Assembly (NCBI GenBank): GCA_964654545.1
Contig: CAZZIU010000005.1
Coordinates: 62,001 to 126,000 of the forward strand
Direction: 5' to 3'
From: JABMOV01 sp964654545
GTDB lineage: Bacteria; Fidelibacterota; Marinisomatia; Marinisomatales; JABMOV01
Length of the DNA: 64,000 nucleotides
The position numbers and the translations under genes are program-made. The notes beneath the pieces are model-generated. The model saw only the letters and a program-made list of their open reading frames with translations, did not search any database and was not told the origin of the DNA. Below are positions 9,953 to 19,987 of this stretch, piece by piece. How positions within the stretch are numbered: position 1 is the stretch's first letter; each line of letters starts with the position of its first letter.

Positions 9953-11056
9953 GTGGTAAAAAAACTCGATCGATACATCGTCCAGCAATTCCTCAGCATT
10001 CTTGTAATGGCATTGTTGGGGTTTATTTCCATTTTTGTTATTGTTGACCTGATTGAAAATCTGGACCGCTTTATTGATAATAGCGTCCCGACCAATGTTG
10101 TGATCAATTACTATATTTATTCTTTACCATGGTTCGTCAACATTGCCCTTCCTATGTCCGTTCTAATCTCAACTATCTTTAGTATTGGATTAATGGCCAA
10201 ACGGAACGAATGGACGGCCATGAAAGCTTCTGGCATCAGCTTGTATCGGATTGCATTTCCACTGATACTAGTCGGTTTCATTATAAGTGGAATATCCTAC
10301 GTGCTGGATAACCAGTTGGTCTCTATTGGTAATGAAAAGCGTTTTGACATTGAACGTGAGTTCATCAAAAGGAAAAGTCGAAAGAGCATTAGACAACCCA
10401 AAAAAATAATGAAGGATGTTTTCCTTCAAAAACAAGAATCGCTCCACATATCGCTGTCTACCTATAAGACCCATCAGCAATCCGCAGAAGGAATTAATGT
10501 GGTTGAACTGGATAGTGGTCTTGTATTTAAACGTCTGGATGCCCAAAAAATGTCCTATATTGACAGTCTGTCACTATGGGCTGTTTCCGGTTATTCGATT
10601 CGAACTTTCGACAGTACTGGTTCGGAAACGAGTGCCAGAATTTCAACCAGCGATACGCTATTATCGCTTGATTTCAAACCTGAAGACATAACGCAACAGT
10701 TTAAATCTCCTGAGGAACTCAACTACAATGAACTGGAAAAACGGATTCAAATACTCCAGGAAAATGGAGTAGATACTCGCAGGTGGCAGGTTGTCCAACA
10801 TTTTAAGATATCCTTTGCTTTTACAAACCTGATCGTTATTTTATTTGGACTTCCATTGGTCGTCATGAAATTAAAAGGTGGATTAACCTTTGGTGCAGGT
10901 ATGAGTGTCTTCGTGATATTTTCCTATTATGCGTTAATAAAATTTGGTCAATCCATGGGATTCAAAGGACTTCTTGATCCATTGTCAGCGGCCTGGATGG
11001 GGAATATAATATTTATCGTTGGCGGAATAATTTTGATACTGCTGGCGCGCAAATAA
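9953..11056 (+). CDS. LptF/LptG-family LPS export permease
   Basis: 367 residues, GTG start preceded by AGGTGGGA. YjgP/YjgQ family: three N-terminal helices (LDRYIVQQFLSILVMALLGFISIF, then DNSVPTNVVINYYIYSLPWFVNIALPMSVLIS), a long periplasmic beta-jellyroll region (about 120-270) and three C-terminal helices ending in a run of Ile/Leu. It forms the inner-membrane part of the LptB2FG machine that lifts lipopolysaccharide to the outer membrane. The start LDRYI and motif MKASGIS resemble LptG more than LptF, but the two cannot be told apart safely. Only one permease gene is in the window. Confidence 0.88.
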   Translation: MVKKLDRYIVQQFLSILVMALLGFISIFVIVDLIENLDRFIDNSVPTNVVINYYIYSLPWFVNIALPMSVLISTIFSIGLMAKRNEWTAMKASGISLYRIAFPLILVGFIISGISYVLDNQLVSIGNEKRFDIEREFIKRKSRKSIRQPKKIMKDVFLQKQESLHISLSTYKTHQQSAEGINVVELDSGLVFKRLDAQKMSYIDSLSLWAVSGYSIRTFDSTGSETSARISTSDTLLSLDFKPEDITQQFKSPEELNYNELEKRIQILQENGVDTRRWQVVQHFKISFAFTNLIVILFGLPLVVMKLKGGLTFGAGMSVFVIFSYYALIKFGQSMGFKGLLDPLSAAWMGNIIFIVGGIILILLARK

Positions 11057-11106
11057 TTGAAAATAGAAGGGAAATTTTTAAAATAAACTGTGGTTTAATC
11101 TAAAGC

Positions 11107-12546
11107 TTAAAATGTAAGTCTGGTGTTTTCGTCCGTGACAGGTGGAGCTGGTTCACCAGAATTATCTTCTTCCATTGTCTCTTTCCGGCTTCCAAGTCCC
11201 GTAAATGTCAATCCCAGGGAGAAATTGAATCCTTTCATCGTGTGCAACCAAATCCCGTTGCGGAATGCAAATCCTACATCAAAGATAACCGGACCTTTAT
11301 GCACACCCATTCCTACTGCTAATTCCTTAAAATCTGCTCCTCCCCAGCCGAATCCAAGCCGCAGCGGCATGCTGGGGAATTTGTATACTTCCATACCGAC
11401 AGACCATTTCCAGTGTGCACGGGCAAAAAATCGATTTTGAAATCCAGTCCAGATATCGCTGGTTACCAACATATTTTCTGTCCGATGAGACAATCCCATT
11501 CGAAAAATTCCGGGATAGCGAGTAGTAAACTCCTTCAATTTTCCTTTGGAATCCAAGTTGTATACTATTTGCTGATCATTGGTAAAGGTATTCTCTCCAG
11601 AGAGGCCATCCATGTTGGTTGAATCAATGGTAAACGACCAGATAACAGCCATTGAATCATTTAAGGCATCTCCATTCCATGTGTTATGATAAATATCATC
11701 CTTATTACCAAACACATTATCCGAACCAGCCAAAAAGTCCTTCACCCAAGTGGGTTTATTCCATTTGATGGTTCCTATTGCATTTATCATGGATGCCCCA
11801 AACTGCCATCCGTTATTTCGACGTGTGGTAAAACCTAAATCTAACCCAAGTCCACCGCCCCCAATGCCTTGTCGCATATAATACCGACCAGATCCATACA
11901 GGTAGTCATCGGTCGTTACCAATGAGGATGAGCTCGAATCTCCATCAATACCAAAATAGAAAAGACCTTGTAAATACTTAATAGTAACACCCCATGCAAA
12001 CTGTTCATAGGGCACAGCAAATGAAAATCCCAGTTCATTGACACCTAAAATTTCATAGTTCAGGGTCAAATCCAATTCTGAAACATGGGCATTTCCCTTC
12101 AATAACAATTCAAGAAATCCGGTAGGAAGCGCCAGGTCCCCGATGACGATGGTATTGCTTGTGAGGGCCATATTTCCCGAAGCAAAATTTAATCCCGGGG
12201 TCGCCAAATGGATGTCCGGGCTGAATGTCAATCCGCCTCCATTATCAAGTTCCAGTAATATGGCATCAATTCGTTTATCGGTTAATGTATCGCCGGATAA
12301 ATTATTTAGGTTACTCAATGAAATATAATTGCTTACCAGTCCTATATCCAATCCAACCACCTGTAGCATGAAGGGTTTATCAGTCTGAAAAGCAAGCAAT
12401 GCCGGGTTATACCCTACCGCGAATATCCCATCTGCTACTGTGGTGTAGGCACCTGCCAATCCCACGGATCGGGCATCACGTTTGGTCTGAGCTTCGATTG
12501 AAGTCAAAGCGATCAGAAGTGACAAGGTAATGGCTAGTCTATTCAC
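11107..12546 (-). CDS. Outer-membrane beta-barrel protein, DUF5723-like
   Basis: 479 residues. Signal peptide 1-19 is followed by RDARSVGLAGAYTTVADGIFAVGYNPALLAF, the conserved opening of the DUF5723/UPF0164-type barrels of FCB bacteria (long-chain fatty-acid transporter-like fold). Alternating beta strands run throughout (SVGMEVYKFPSMPLRLGFGWGG, GPVIFDVGFAFRNGIWL) and the chain ends in Thr-Phe, the aromatic C-terminus expected of a barrel. Its start overlaps the stop of the upstream lipoprotein gene by four bases (ATGA), so the two are translationally coupled and may act together at the outer membrane. Ligand unknown. Confidence 0.7.
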   Translation of the reverse strand: MNRLAITLSLLIALTSIEAQTKRDARSVGLAGAYTTVADGIFAVGYNPALLAFQTDKPFMLQVVGLDIGLVSNYISLSNLNNLSGDTLTDKRIDAILLELDNGGGLTFSPDIHLATPGLNFASGNMALTSNTIVIGDLALPTGFLELLLKGNAHVSELDLTLNYEILGVNELGFSFAVPYEQFAWGVTIKYLQGLFYFGIDGDSSSSSLVTTDDYLYGSGRYYMRQGIGGGGLGLDLGFTTRRNNGWQFGASMINAIGTIKWNKPTWVKDFLAGSDNVFGNKDDIYHNTWNGDALNDSMAVIWSFTIDSTNMDGLSGENTFTNDQQIVYNLDSKGKLKEFTTRYPGIFRMGLSHRTENMLVTSDIWTGFQNRFFARAHWKWSVGMEVYKFPSMPLRLGFGWGGADFKELAVGMGVHKGPVIFDVGFAFRNGIWLHTMKGFNFSLGLTFTGLGSRKETMEEDNSGEPAPPVTDENTRLTF

Positions 12547-15449
12547 TTCTGTTTCCCACCCAAACTTAAATGCGGGTTAGCCAATTTCTTCTCCTGTCGC
12601 CCATTCTCCTGAACGGTAAAATACCAACCACTAATATCGAATATATCCGATCCGGTTACCGAAATACGTAACCGTAAACTGTCCCTATCACCAGGTGGAA
12701 TATCAAAAATTCCATTTGTAGTTATGGGTGTCCATGAAAAAGAATCAACATTTGCGATAGCCAGCTGAATTTCATTCCATTCCACTTCGTCTGCCGGATT
12801 CAAACTCGATCCCACACCGTATCGCAAATCCACTTCTTTAATAGTCCCGTAAGAGTTCCATCTGATGATATATGTCTGGTTCATAATCAATGATTCGCCA
12901 CCATTGGGATATTGTATCACCAATTCATCAGGTGGACTTTCAAATACGCCCGTATTACTTACGCGAAACACGATATTCGCTGAAATTCCAATATAATCCT
13001 GCATAGATAAATAGACAGCGTTGCCATTTGTCCCATTCAAATGAAATCGTGGTACAATATAATGTTCACCAGGATCCGTCATTAGTCTGACTCTGTTTGT
13101 ATCGATGATGCTGGAGTGACTAATAAATCCCGATTGTAATACCGAACCGGGATGACCGGTTGAACTGGTATCGGTATAAAGAGACAATGGATCGGGAAGA
13201 ATAATTTTTACCAATGTATCTACGTAAGATATTACGGTATCTATGGTACTGTTATTTGCCTTAACCAAATATGTTAGACCATTTACGCAACTTCTAAAGT
13301 CATCCATAATTCCAAAAATATAAACATTGCTCAGCATTGGATTCATGGAATCACATGATGTCATAATGTAGAGACTGTCGGTGGGTTGCCATCCCTGCTT
13401 TACCACCATCGAATCGCGGAATGCATTTAGAGCCTCTTGGGTAGTATCTAAAGGAAAATACGTTTGGTTTGATTGTAGAATTGAAATCTCACCACCGACC
13501 GGAATATGGTTGGTTACGTTGGTATTCAATGAAGCTTCCAACAGCGAATTTCGTATTAAACTGCGTGTCTCGTGGGTCATTTCGCTTAGTGGAGATTCGG
13601 TCTGGGGAATAAAGGTCATGGGGTCCATCCGAACTTCAAAGGGAGCAATCAGTCTATAAGAACCACCTATGGAAGCACCAACCACAATATTTCCCCTGCC
13701 ATCTATGGTAGCAGCTGCATCAACATTTATATTGGCCGGATTAGAGGATAGCAAGTCAACAATTGTGGTCTCTCCAATGCCGGGAGCAACCGTCGTACTA
13801 TCGCTCCATGTTGAATCGCTGGGCGTATTATACACCAGTGTGGTTGTACCATTTTTCCACAAGCGAATTATTGTTTTTACCGTATCCGTCGCATTGGTTG
13901 GATTACCTACATTCGCAACGACCGCTACACGAGATGTATCGCCAAAACCATTCACGCCGATCAGGTTAATATCCAGATTTACTGGTAATTGAATTTGATT
14001 TAACATTTCAAACTCGATACGTACATCTGTAAAAGCCATCCCGGAGAATCCCTGGGGCATACCGGTCATTTGCTGACTACTCGGAGGAAATGATTGAATG
14101 AGATTGGCCTGTAACGAATCGAAGTGAAATTCTGTGACTTCCACTCCGATATCAAAAGAACCCAGGTCACTTCCATCTAAAGGAATTACTGTTTGTTGTT
14201 CAGTTAAAATAGCCCGCATATCTATTTTCAATGTCCTGAGGGCGCTATCCGGATTGGCTGGATTGGCAAAGGTATAGCCATCCAGTTTCCAGGTCTTTGA
14301 AATAGGATTTAAATTAGCATTTAGTACGGTATCAATTTTTACGGAATCCGAACCTGCTGGAGGAATGAAATTGCGAAAATGCATGTAAAATTCAATATCA
14401 AAAGGGAAAGTACTTTTTAAGCCGTTCACCGAGATCGTATTGATATCTCCAAACGTGTTTGCCGAGAACGTTCCGCTATACAATTCTATATCTGACGGAA
14501 AATCAACAGGCGATAATTCTGGTGCAACATCTGTTCTGGAGGTTGTTACTTGTGCACCATCAATTCCAGCAATTCGAATTCGCACAGACACATTTGCCTG
14601 TACAGAATCTCCAGCGTTGATTGTCAATGTGTCCACCGTCGTCACCTGCTGCAAACTAAAACCCATTTCCATTCTGATTCCCGATCCAAGTGAATCACGA
14701 CTTAAAGACGTGGTTTCAGCATACTGGTTATCTTTTGTCACCGAAGAACGTGTATGATTGGCAAGGGTATCCATTGGAGTAGAGGTATCGGTCAATAGGC
14801 TGAATCGGACATTTTCTATGTCGGATGGCAATCCATTATTGATGATCTGTGAACTAAACAAACTGGAGTCATTAGCCACATCCTCTATCACAATAAATTT
14901 ATCAATGGACGTAATGAATTCCGGCAACTGTGATGAAGGTATTTCCGGAATATTTAAATCAAGTCTGATTAGCGTATCGAAATTCGCAGCGATCACATTC
15001 CAGGTACTCGTCAAAATACGGTGGTCAAAGTTATTCGGTATATTGAATTGTTGCAGGCTATCGATGTCAAAAAATCCACTTTGCCCAAATGGAAGAGTAA
15101 AGGAAATGGTAGTATCAACGAGAAAATCAACGGTAATTCCTGAAACCGGCGTAGCATCTGGTTGGATATCTTGATTAATTGGCACCTGTAGATACGATGG
15201 GTCGATGGACGTATTCGGCAAATCACCCTGGAACATAATTTGAAAACCAGAAGAGTCGCTGGTTGGATCAATAAAATCGCTCCCTGCCATATTGGAGAGA
15301 GGGTACGACTGATTGGTAATGGGAATTTTTAAATCCATGAACCAGGTCGGCATCTCAAAACTGGCCGGGCTCTGGAAATCGCATGCAGAAAATATTAGAA
15401 GGAGCAGAACAAAAAGAAATCCTGCTGAAAATGTAAAACCTCGGCTCAT
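12543..15449 (-). CDS. Very large envelope lipoprotein with C-terminal KNH/Kre9-like module
   Basis: 968 residues. A lipoprotein signal peptide ends in LIFSAC, with Cys23 as lipidation site followed by Asp-Phe. Most of the protein is Ser/Thr/Asp-rich beta-strand sequence with repeated 'Asp-Thr-Ile/Leu' patterns and no recognised enzyme motif. About residues 860-950 contain YPNGGESLIMNQTYIIRWNSYG, the hallmark of Kre9/KNH-type Ig-like domains in bacterial surface proteins. The ATGA overlap with the DUF5723-like barrel gene suggests a lipoprotein-barrel pair. Likely on the periplasmic or outer face of the outer membrane; function unknown. Confidence 0.65.
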   Translation of the reverse strand: MSRGFTFSAGFLFVLLLLIFSACDFQSPASFEMPTWFMDLKIPITNQSYPLSNMAGSDFIDPTSDSSGFQIMFQGDLPNTSIDPSYLQVPINQDIQPDATPVSGITVDFLVDTTISFTLPFGQSGFFDIDSLQQFNIPNNFDHRILTSTWNVIAANFDTLIRLDLNIPEIPSSQLPEFITSIDKFIVIEDVANDSSLFSSQIINNGLPSDIENVRFSLLTDTSTPMDTLANHTRSSVTKDNQYAETTSLSRDSLGSGIRMEMGFSLQQVTTVDTLTINAGDSVQANVSVRIRIAGIDGAQVTTSRTDVAPELSPVDFPSDIELYSGTFSANTFGDINTISVNGLKSTFPFDIEFYMHFRNFIPPAGSDSVKIDTVLNANLNPISKTWKLDGYTFANPANPDSALRTLKIDMRAILTEQQTVIPLDGSDLGSFDIGVEVTEFHFDSLQANLIQSFPPSSQQMTGMPQGFSGMAFTDVRIEFEMLNQIQLPVNLDINLIGVNGFGDTSRVAVVANVGNPTNATDTVKTIIRLWKNGTTTLVYNTPSDSTWSDSTTVAPGIGETTIVDLLSSNPANINVDAAATIDGRGNIVVGASIGGSYRLIAPFEVRMDPMTFIPQTESPLSEMTHETRSLIRNSLLEASLNTNVTNHIPVGGEISILQSNQTYFPLDTTQEALNAFRDSMVVKQGWQPTDSLYIMTSCDSMNPMLSNVYIFGIMDDFRSCVNGLTYLVKANNSTIDTVISYVDTLVKIILPDPLSLYTDTSSTGHPGSVLQSGFISHSSIIDTNRVRLMTDPGEHYIVPRFHLNGTNGNAVYLSMQDYIGISANIVFRVSNTGVFESPPDELVIQYPNGGESLIMNQTYIIRWNSYGTIKEVDLRYGVGSSLNPADEVEWNEIQLAIANVDSFSWTPITTNGIFDIPPGDRDSLRLRISVTGSDIFDISGWYFTVQENGRQEKKLANPHLSLGGKQK

Positions 15450-15615
15450 TTTACAATTTGGTTCCCTTACCTTGGATTATCATGATTTACTTTACTGCCA
15501 ATTTTGAGGGTTTTTCGATAATGATGCCAGTATTATTTTGCGTTGGCGAGAATAGACTTTTATCCCTGATGTAAAGATAAAAAAGTAACCTGGTCGGATT
15601 AATTACGCTTTATAA

Positions 15616-16590
15616 TTATTTGATTACGGTCCCGACACGGTCTAAGCGCGGAACCCACCTATCCAGGTCCAAAGAAAAATATACAAACAATGCTGAACCT
15701 AGCATGTTGCTTTCAGGTACAAATCCCCAATAACGTGAATCAAGACTATCATCGCGGTTGTCGCCCATTGCCCAATAATAATTTTGCTCTATTGTATAGG
15801 ATGGAATATCCTTTATAGAGACACCATCTACATACAGGAATTGCCAGCTATCACTACCGATTGCTGTTGACCAGGGTGTTAGCTTTTTCCCTTTTGGATA
15901 ATAATCATCAAAAACACTTATTGTTTCTTTTCTCCTATACAAATCGTTGGGATCAATATTTGTTAAAGTATAAGTCCTGTTTCCAGATTCCAAAGTTACA
16001 TGATGTCCATCCATAATTATTAATGGAACCACATACAACCAGTCTGTTGAATCATTTAAAGCTATTTCATCCCCTTCTTTGGGAATGATGATAGGGGACA
16101 AATTATCTTTATTGCCAGACGTCCTGAGAAATATATCTCGCTGCCGATAGTCGGCGGGTAATTCCGGTGCAATATATTTTCCATGATCAGGTAAAATAAA
16201 TTCATGATCGTTAACGAATACTTTTCGCGTTTTTATTTCTAAGGTGTCTCCCGGGAGCGCAATTAAACGCTTTACATATTTATGATAGGGATCCCTGGGG
16301 TACTTAAAAATGATCACATCACCTTGCTCAGGCTCACGAAATTTTGGAAAGCGAACAAAAGGAACATCAAATCCCATATCCGTGTACGGAATACCAATCC
16401 AATCGGGGGTCCGCATACCGTAAACAAATCTATTCCCAATTAAAAAATCACCGGTCATAATAGTGTTTTCCATGCTGCCGGTGGGAACAATATATGCTTC
16501 CACGATTGTGACTTTTAACAAAAATGCAATTAGGATTAAAATTGCAATTGAACGCGTTTCAAGTAAAATCTTTTTCGTCTTCTCAGTCAT
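15616..16590 (-). CDS. lepB: Signal peptidase I
   Basis: 324 residues with one N-terminal helix (10-33). The catalytic serine is S39 in PTGSMENT, the general-base lysine K107 in YVKRLIALPGD, and the box E motif is MGDNRDDSLDSRYWG near 280-295. It cleaves Sec and Tat signal peptides in the inner membrane. A 90-residue insertion between the catalytic boxes (about 125-245) is longer than in E. coli-like enzymes and typical of FCB-group LepB. It follows the rnhB-yraN gene by 11 bases in one minus-strand unit with comEC. Confidence 0.94.
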   Translation of the reverse strand: MTEKTKKILLETRSIAILILIAFLLKVTIVEAYIVPTGSMENTIMTGDFLIGNRFVYGMRTPDWIGIPYTDMGFDVPFVRFPKFREPEQGDVIIFKYPRDPYHKYVKRLIALPGDTLEIKTRKVFVNDHEFILPDHGKYIAPELPADYRQRDIFLRTSGNKDNLSPIIIPKEGDEIALNDSTDWLYVVPLIIMDGHHVTLESGNRTYTLTNIDPNDLYRRKETISVFDDYYPKGKKLTPWSTAIGSDSWQFLYVDGVSIKDIPSYTIEQNYYWAMGDNRDDSLDSRYWGFVPESNMLGSALFVYFSLDLDRWVPRLDRVGTVIK

Positions 16591-16601
16591 TTTCTTCTCA
16601 G

Positions 16602-17537
16602 TTATAAATTAAAATCTACATGTTTAATGTGGTTAAACGAATTATTTTTACCATGGATTTCGACGACAACTGCCTCTACCCTGAAAGATTTGGTAATTTC
16701 ATTTTTGGTTAAATACATTTGAATAGTGTTTCCCAATTTTTCCATTTTTTGTCTTGATAAATTGTGTTCGGGCCTAATTCCTTCGTGTTTAGAGCCAGTC
16801 TTAACTTCAATAAACACCAATTCACCTGATTGTTCCCCGATTATGTCAATTTCACCCAATCCCGATTCACGATGATTGACTTCAAGTATTGTATATCCTT
16901 TATTTCTCAGGTAGAGTGCGGCGAGTTTTTCGCCCAACCAACCCAGTTGGTTATTTTTCTTATACCATTGAATGGATTTTAATTTCGATTTAACCGGTGA
17001 AAAACTTTTCCGGTGGATCGGTGTCGCCATCCATTTCTCCAAATTTTCCAAATGCATTTGAGTACCATACCCCTTATGTTGTGCAAAACCGTATTCCGGA
17101 AATATAGTATCCATCTCCAACATCAATCTATCACGCTCAACCTTTGCAATGATAGAAGCAGCACGTATACAGTCAATTTTATCATCCCCCTTTATTATTC
17201 CTTCATTTGGGATAATTTGATGGGGTAATGGATATCCGTCAATCAATGCTCGGTTTGGTTTGACGGGAAGTCTACCAAGCGCCATTTGCATCGCCTTATA
17301 AGTTGCATTCAGAATGTTGAGTTTATCAATTTCCCTTTCACCGACGACTCCCAACCCAACACCTATTGCATTGTCCAGTATTATTGGATGGAGTTTTTCT
17401 CGTTTAGCCGCACTTAATTTTTTTGAATCCCGGAGATTTACTATTCCATGATTTTCCGGTAAAATAACAGCGGCAGCCACTACCGGACCTGCAAGCGGAC
17501 CTCTCCCAGCTTCATCGACTCCTGCTATTATTTCCAC
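16602..17537 (-). CDS. rnhB: Ribonuclease HII fused to YraN/UPF0102 nuclease-like domain
   Basis: Two enzymes in one chain. Residues 1-190 are RNase HII (GVDEAGRGPLAGPVVAAAVIL, catalytic D8/E9; RALIDGYPLP; IIAKVERDRLM; FAQHKGYGTQMH), removing RNA primers and misincorporated ribonucleotides. From about residue 200 a UPF0102 domain follows (WLGEKLAALYLRNKGYTIL, GEIDIIGE, LVFIEVKT), a PD-(D/E)xK nuclease-like fold. The genes are separate neighbours in many bacteria. I chose GTG 17537 (VEIIAGVDEAG), giving the usual RNase HII N-terminus and a 10-base overlap with comEC; a TTG at 17576 would add 13 residues and a 49-base overlap. Confidence 0.88.
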   Translation of the reverse strand: MEIIAGVDEAGRGPLAGPVVAAAVILPENHGIVNLRDSKKLSAAKREKLHPIILDNAIGVGLGVVGEREIDKLNILNATYKAMQMALGRLPVKPNRALIDGYPLPHQIIPNEGIIKGDDKIDCIRAASIIAKVERDRLMLEMDTIFPEYGFAQHKGYGTQMHLENLEKWMATPIHRKSFSPVKSKLKSIQWYKKNNQLGWLGEKLAALYLRNKGYTILEVNHRESGLGEIDIIGEQSGELVFIEVKTGSKHEGIRPEHNLSRQKMEKLGNTIQMYLTKNEITKSFRVEAVVVEIHGKNNSFNHIKHVDFNL

Positions 17538-19876
17538 GGCACCAGTTCTATACTTTTTCCGTCCGATCGCAACCAAACTGCTCTCTGTTTATCTGTGCGA
17601 TAGATTTCAGTTTGAAAAGAACCAAATCGGTTTATTGTTTCTTGTGAAGGATGATTGAATTTATTTTTCTCACCAACCGAAATTACACCAATCGACGGTC
17701 TAACTTCCGTGATAAATTCATTAGAACTACTCGTGTTCGATCCATGGTGTCCAATTTTGAGAACATCCGAATCCAGATATAATTTAAATGCCAGTAACTG
17801 GCTTTCTCCCTCTTTCTCTAAATCTCCCATAAAAAGAAATGAATTATTCCCATGGAGTAATCGAAATACTACGCTATTATTATTGATACTAGTTTGCTCT
17901 TCTACCGTATCCGGGTGCAGCCATTGGAGATAACTGTGATTATCGATGCGTAACGTATTCCCTGCCTGGACCGATCGTAGAGGAATATCATTAATTTGTG
18001 CCTCTTCTACCACCTGATTATAGGTAAACGATCCGTAATCAATAGTGCTTTCATAAATGGTATCCACGGTGAATTGATGCAGAAGGGACATGGTTCCGCC
18101 AATGTGATCATTGTGTGGATGTGTCAATACCAACCAGGTGACAGATTTTGTTCCCATATGGTGAAGTGCGGGTACCAGAACCTGCTTACCCATATCCTGT
18201 TTCCATGTCCGATATCCTGTGTCCACAACCATAGTTTTTCCATTCTCATTCTGGATGACGATGCAGTCGCCCTGCCCCACATCAAGAAATACAATGTCCA
18301 TGGTATGCCGTTTTAATGTCCACTGCCAAACCAATATTGTTATCAGCAGACTTACTGCAATTATAGCTTTTGCCATACTTTTTTTCATCAGGAATACGAC
18401 ACTGGAAATAATGATCACATAATAAATGATATGGATAAACTGAAAATTATTAACAGTGATTTGTCCGAACGGTATTTTGCTAAACGCTTGCGCAAAAAAT
18501 GAAACAATAAGGTCAATCAACCAGATTGTATTTGCAACTATCTCTGCAAAAATTGGAATCGAACCCACAGATATGAGCATGATACCGCCAGCCACCAAAC
18601 AACCAATTAGAGGAACTATTATTACGTTGGCAACCAGTGCTATTAGCGGAAGTTTTTTAAAGAAAATGAGGGTAATTGGTATGGTCCCAATTTGGGCAGA
18701 TAATGAGACTATAAATAGTGCCCATGAACCACGGATCACCGGATTTGAAATTGATTCAATTCTCAATGGCTCAGGAAGCGCCGAGGTGATCAGATTGTAA
18801 AAAAACAGAATTGATCCAACTGCTAAAAAACTTAATATAAATCCCAGCTCGAAACATTGCTGAGGTTGAGTCATAAGCATCATCCACGATGCGGCAGACA
18901 GTATATTCCATGGATTTGCACCACGATTCAGTACGGGAGCAATCATGTACAATCCTCCCATAATACATGCTCGATTTACACTCGGGGCAAAATTCGTAAG
19001 AGCGGCGAAGAAGCATAATCCTCCTACTATGGCAATTCGATCGTACCCCCATGGTATCTGTAAAATTGGAGTTAAGATGGTGAGGATGAGAAGTATATAT
19101 CCGACGTGTAGCCCCGATACTGCCAGCACATGAATTACGCCAACTTGTTCAAATTGGGATTTCATCTCCGGGTCAATACCGGACCGATCCCCTAACAGCA
19201 GGGCTGTCAACAACCCTGCATCTTGTGAGTTTAAATATGTAGAAAAAATAGCCTTTATGTCATTCCGTACATGGGCTATCCATTTAAGCAAGCTGGGTGA
19301 ATGGGTTGGTCTGACCAATACTGTACTTTCGGTAATCGGAAGGATATTACCTATCACGCCTTTTTTTGCATAATAACCACGAAAATCAAACTGGCCCGGA
19401 TTTCGTTTCTCGTTAAACTGAAAAAACGTACCAGAAACAATCACGGTATCGGCGATGTCCCAATTCGGGATACCATCAGTATAGAGAAAGATTTTTGAAT
19501 TTATCTTAAAATACTGATTCTGTTTTATAATGGATTGAAGATGGATTGTTGTTCTGTATTTACCGCTTTTTACGCGGTTTATTTGAGTGGTAGTCCCAGT
19601 CACATTTATTTCGCTATTATCTATAGTACCAGCCAAATGGACCTGATGACCCATGTCTGCTTTGGTGAGGGTATAATTCCCCCAACCAATAAAAAAAGAA
19701 AGAATACAAAGGATTATAGAAAAGTGTTTTCGGCATCGAAAATATGTATAAATCATGATTGAAAGCACCAGCAGAACGATGGATGCTGTTACATAGGATG
19801 AGTCCAACTTTCCCCAGAGAATACCTGCAATAATGCAACCGTTTAAGATTACAAATGGATATCGATAAAACTGCAT
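17528..19876 (-). CDS. comEC: ComEC/Rec2 DNA-uptake channel with C-terminal metallo-beta-lactamase domain
   Basis: About 782 residues from ATG 19876 (MQFYRYPFVILNG), the start matching the family; an ATG at 19948 would add 24 residues. N-terminal helices and DUF4131 region are followed by the Competence domain (LLTALLLGDRSGIDPEMKSQFEQVGVIHVLAVSGLHVGYI, about 215-255) and several helices. From about residue 530 a metallo-beta-lactamase domain has DVGQGDC, THPHNDHIGGT and KIGHHGS. The protein carries single-stranded DNA across the inner membrane in natural transformation, and the MBL domain is thought to degrade the other strand. The window also has recA and cinA but no pilus competence genes. 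Confidence 0.92.
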   Translation of the reverse strand: MQFYRYPFVILNGCIIAGILWGKLDSSYVTASIVLLVLSIMIYTYFRCRKHFSIILCILSFFIGWGNYTLTKADMGHQVHLAGTIDNSEINVTGTTTQINRVKSGKYRTTIHLQSIIKQNQYFKINSKIFLYTDGIPNWDIADTVIVSGTFFQFNEKRNPGQFDFRGYYAKKGVIGNILPITESTVLVRPTHSPSLLKWIAHVRNDIKAIFSTYLNSQDAGLLTALLLGDRSGIDPEMKSQFEQVGVIHVLAVSGLHVGYILLILTILTPILQIPWGYDRIAIVGGLCFFAALTNFAPSVNRACIMGGLYMIAPVLNRGANPWNILSAASWMMLMTQPQQCFELGFILSFLAVGSILFFYNLITSALPEPLRIESISNPVIRGSWALFIVSLSAQIGTIPITLIFFKKLPLIALVANVIIVPLIGCLVAGGIMLISVGSIPIFAEIVANTIWLIDLIVSFFAQAFSKIPFGQITVNNFQFIHIIYYVIIISSVVFLMKKSMAKAIIAVSLLITILVWQWTLKRHTMDIVFLDVGQGDCIVIQNENGKTMVVDTGYRTWKQDMGKQVLVPALHHMGTKSVTWLVLTHPHNDHIGGTMSLLHQFTVDTIYESTIDYGSFTYNQVVEEAQINDIPLRSVQAGNTLRIDNHSYLQWLHPDTVEEQTSINNNSVVFRLLHGNNSFLFMGDLEKEGESQLLAFKLYLDSDVLKIGHHGSNTSSSNEFITEVRPSIGVISVGEKNKFNHPSQETINRFGSFQTEIYRTDKQRAVWLRSDGKSIELVPWK

Positions 19877-19987
19877 AACATTAAATATGTAATAGTGTGG
19901 ATAAATTATCATGGAATATTCAAAATTGCCAGAGACACTCCTATCCATTAAACTTTACGGTTTATTTACCCAAACAAAGGAAGATTT

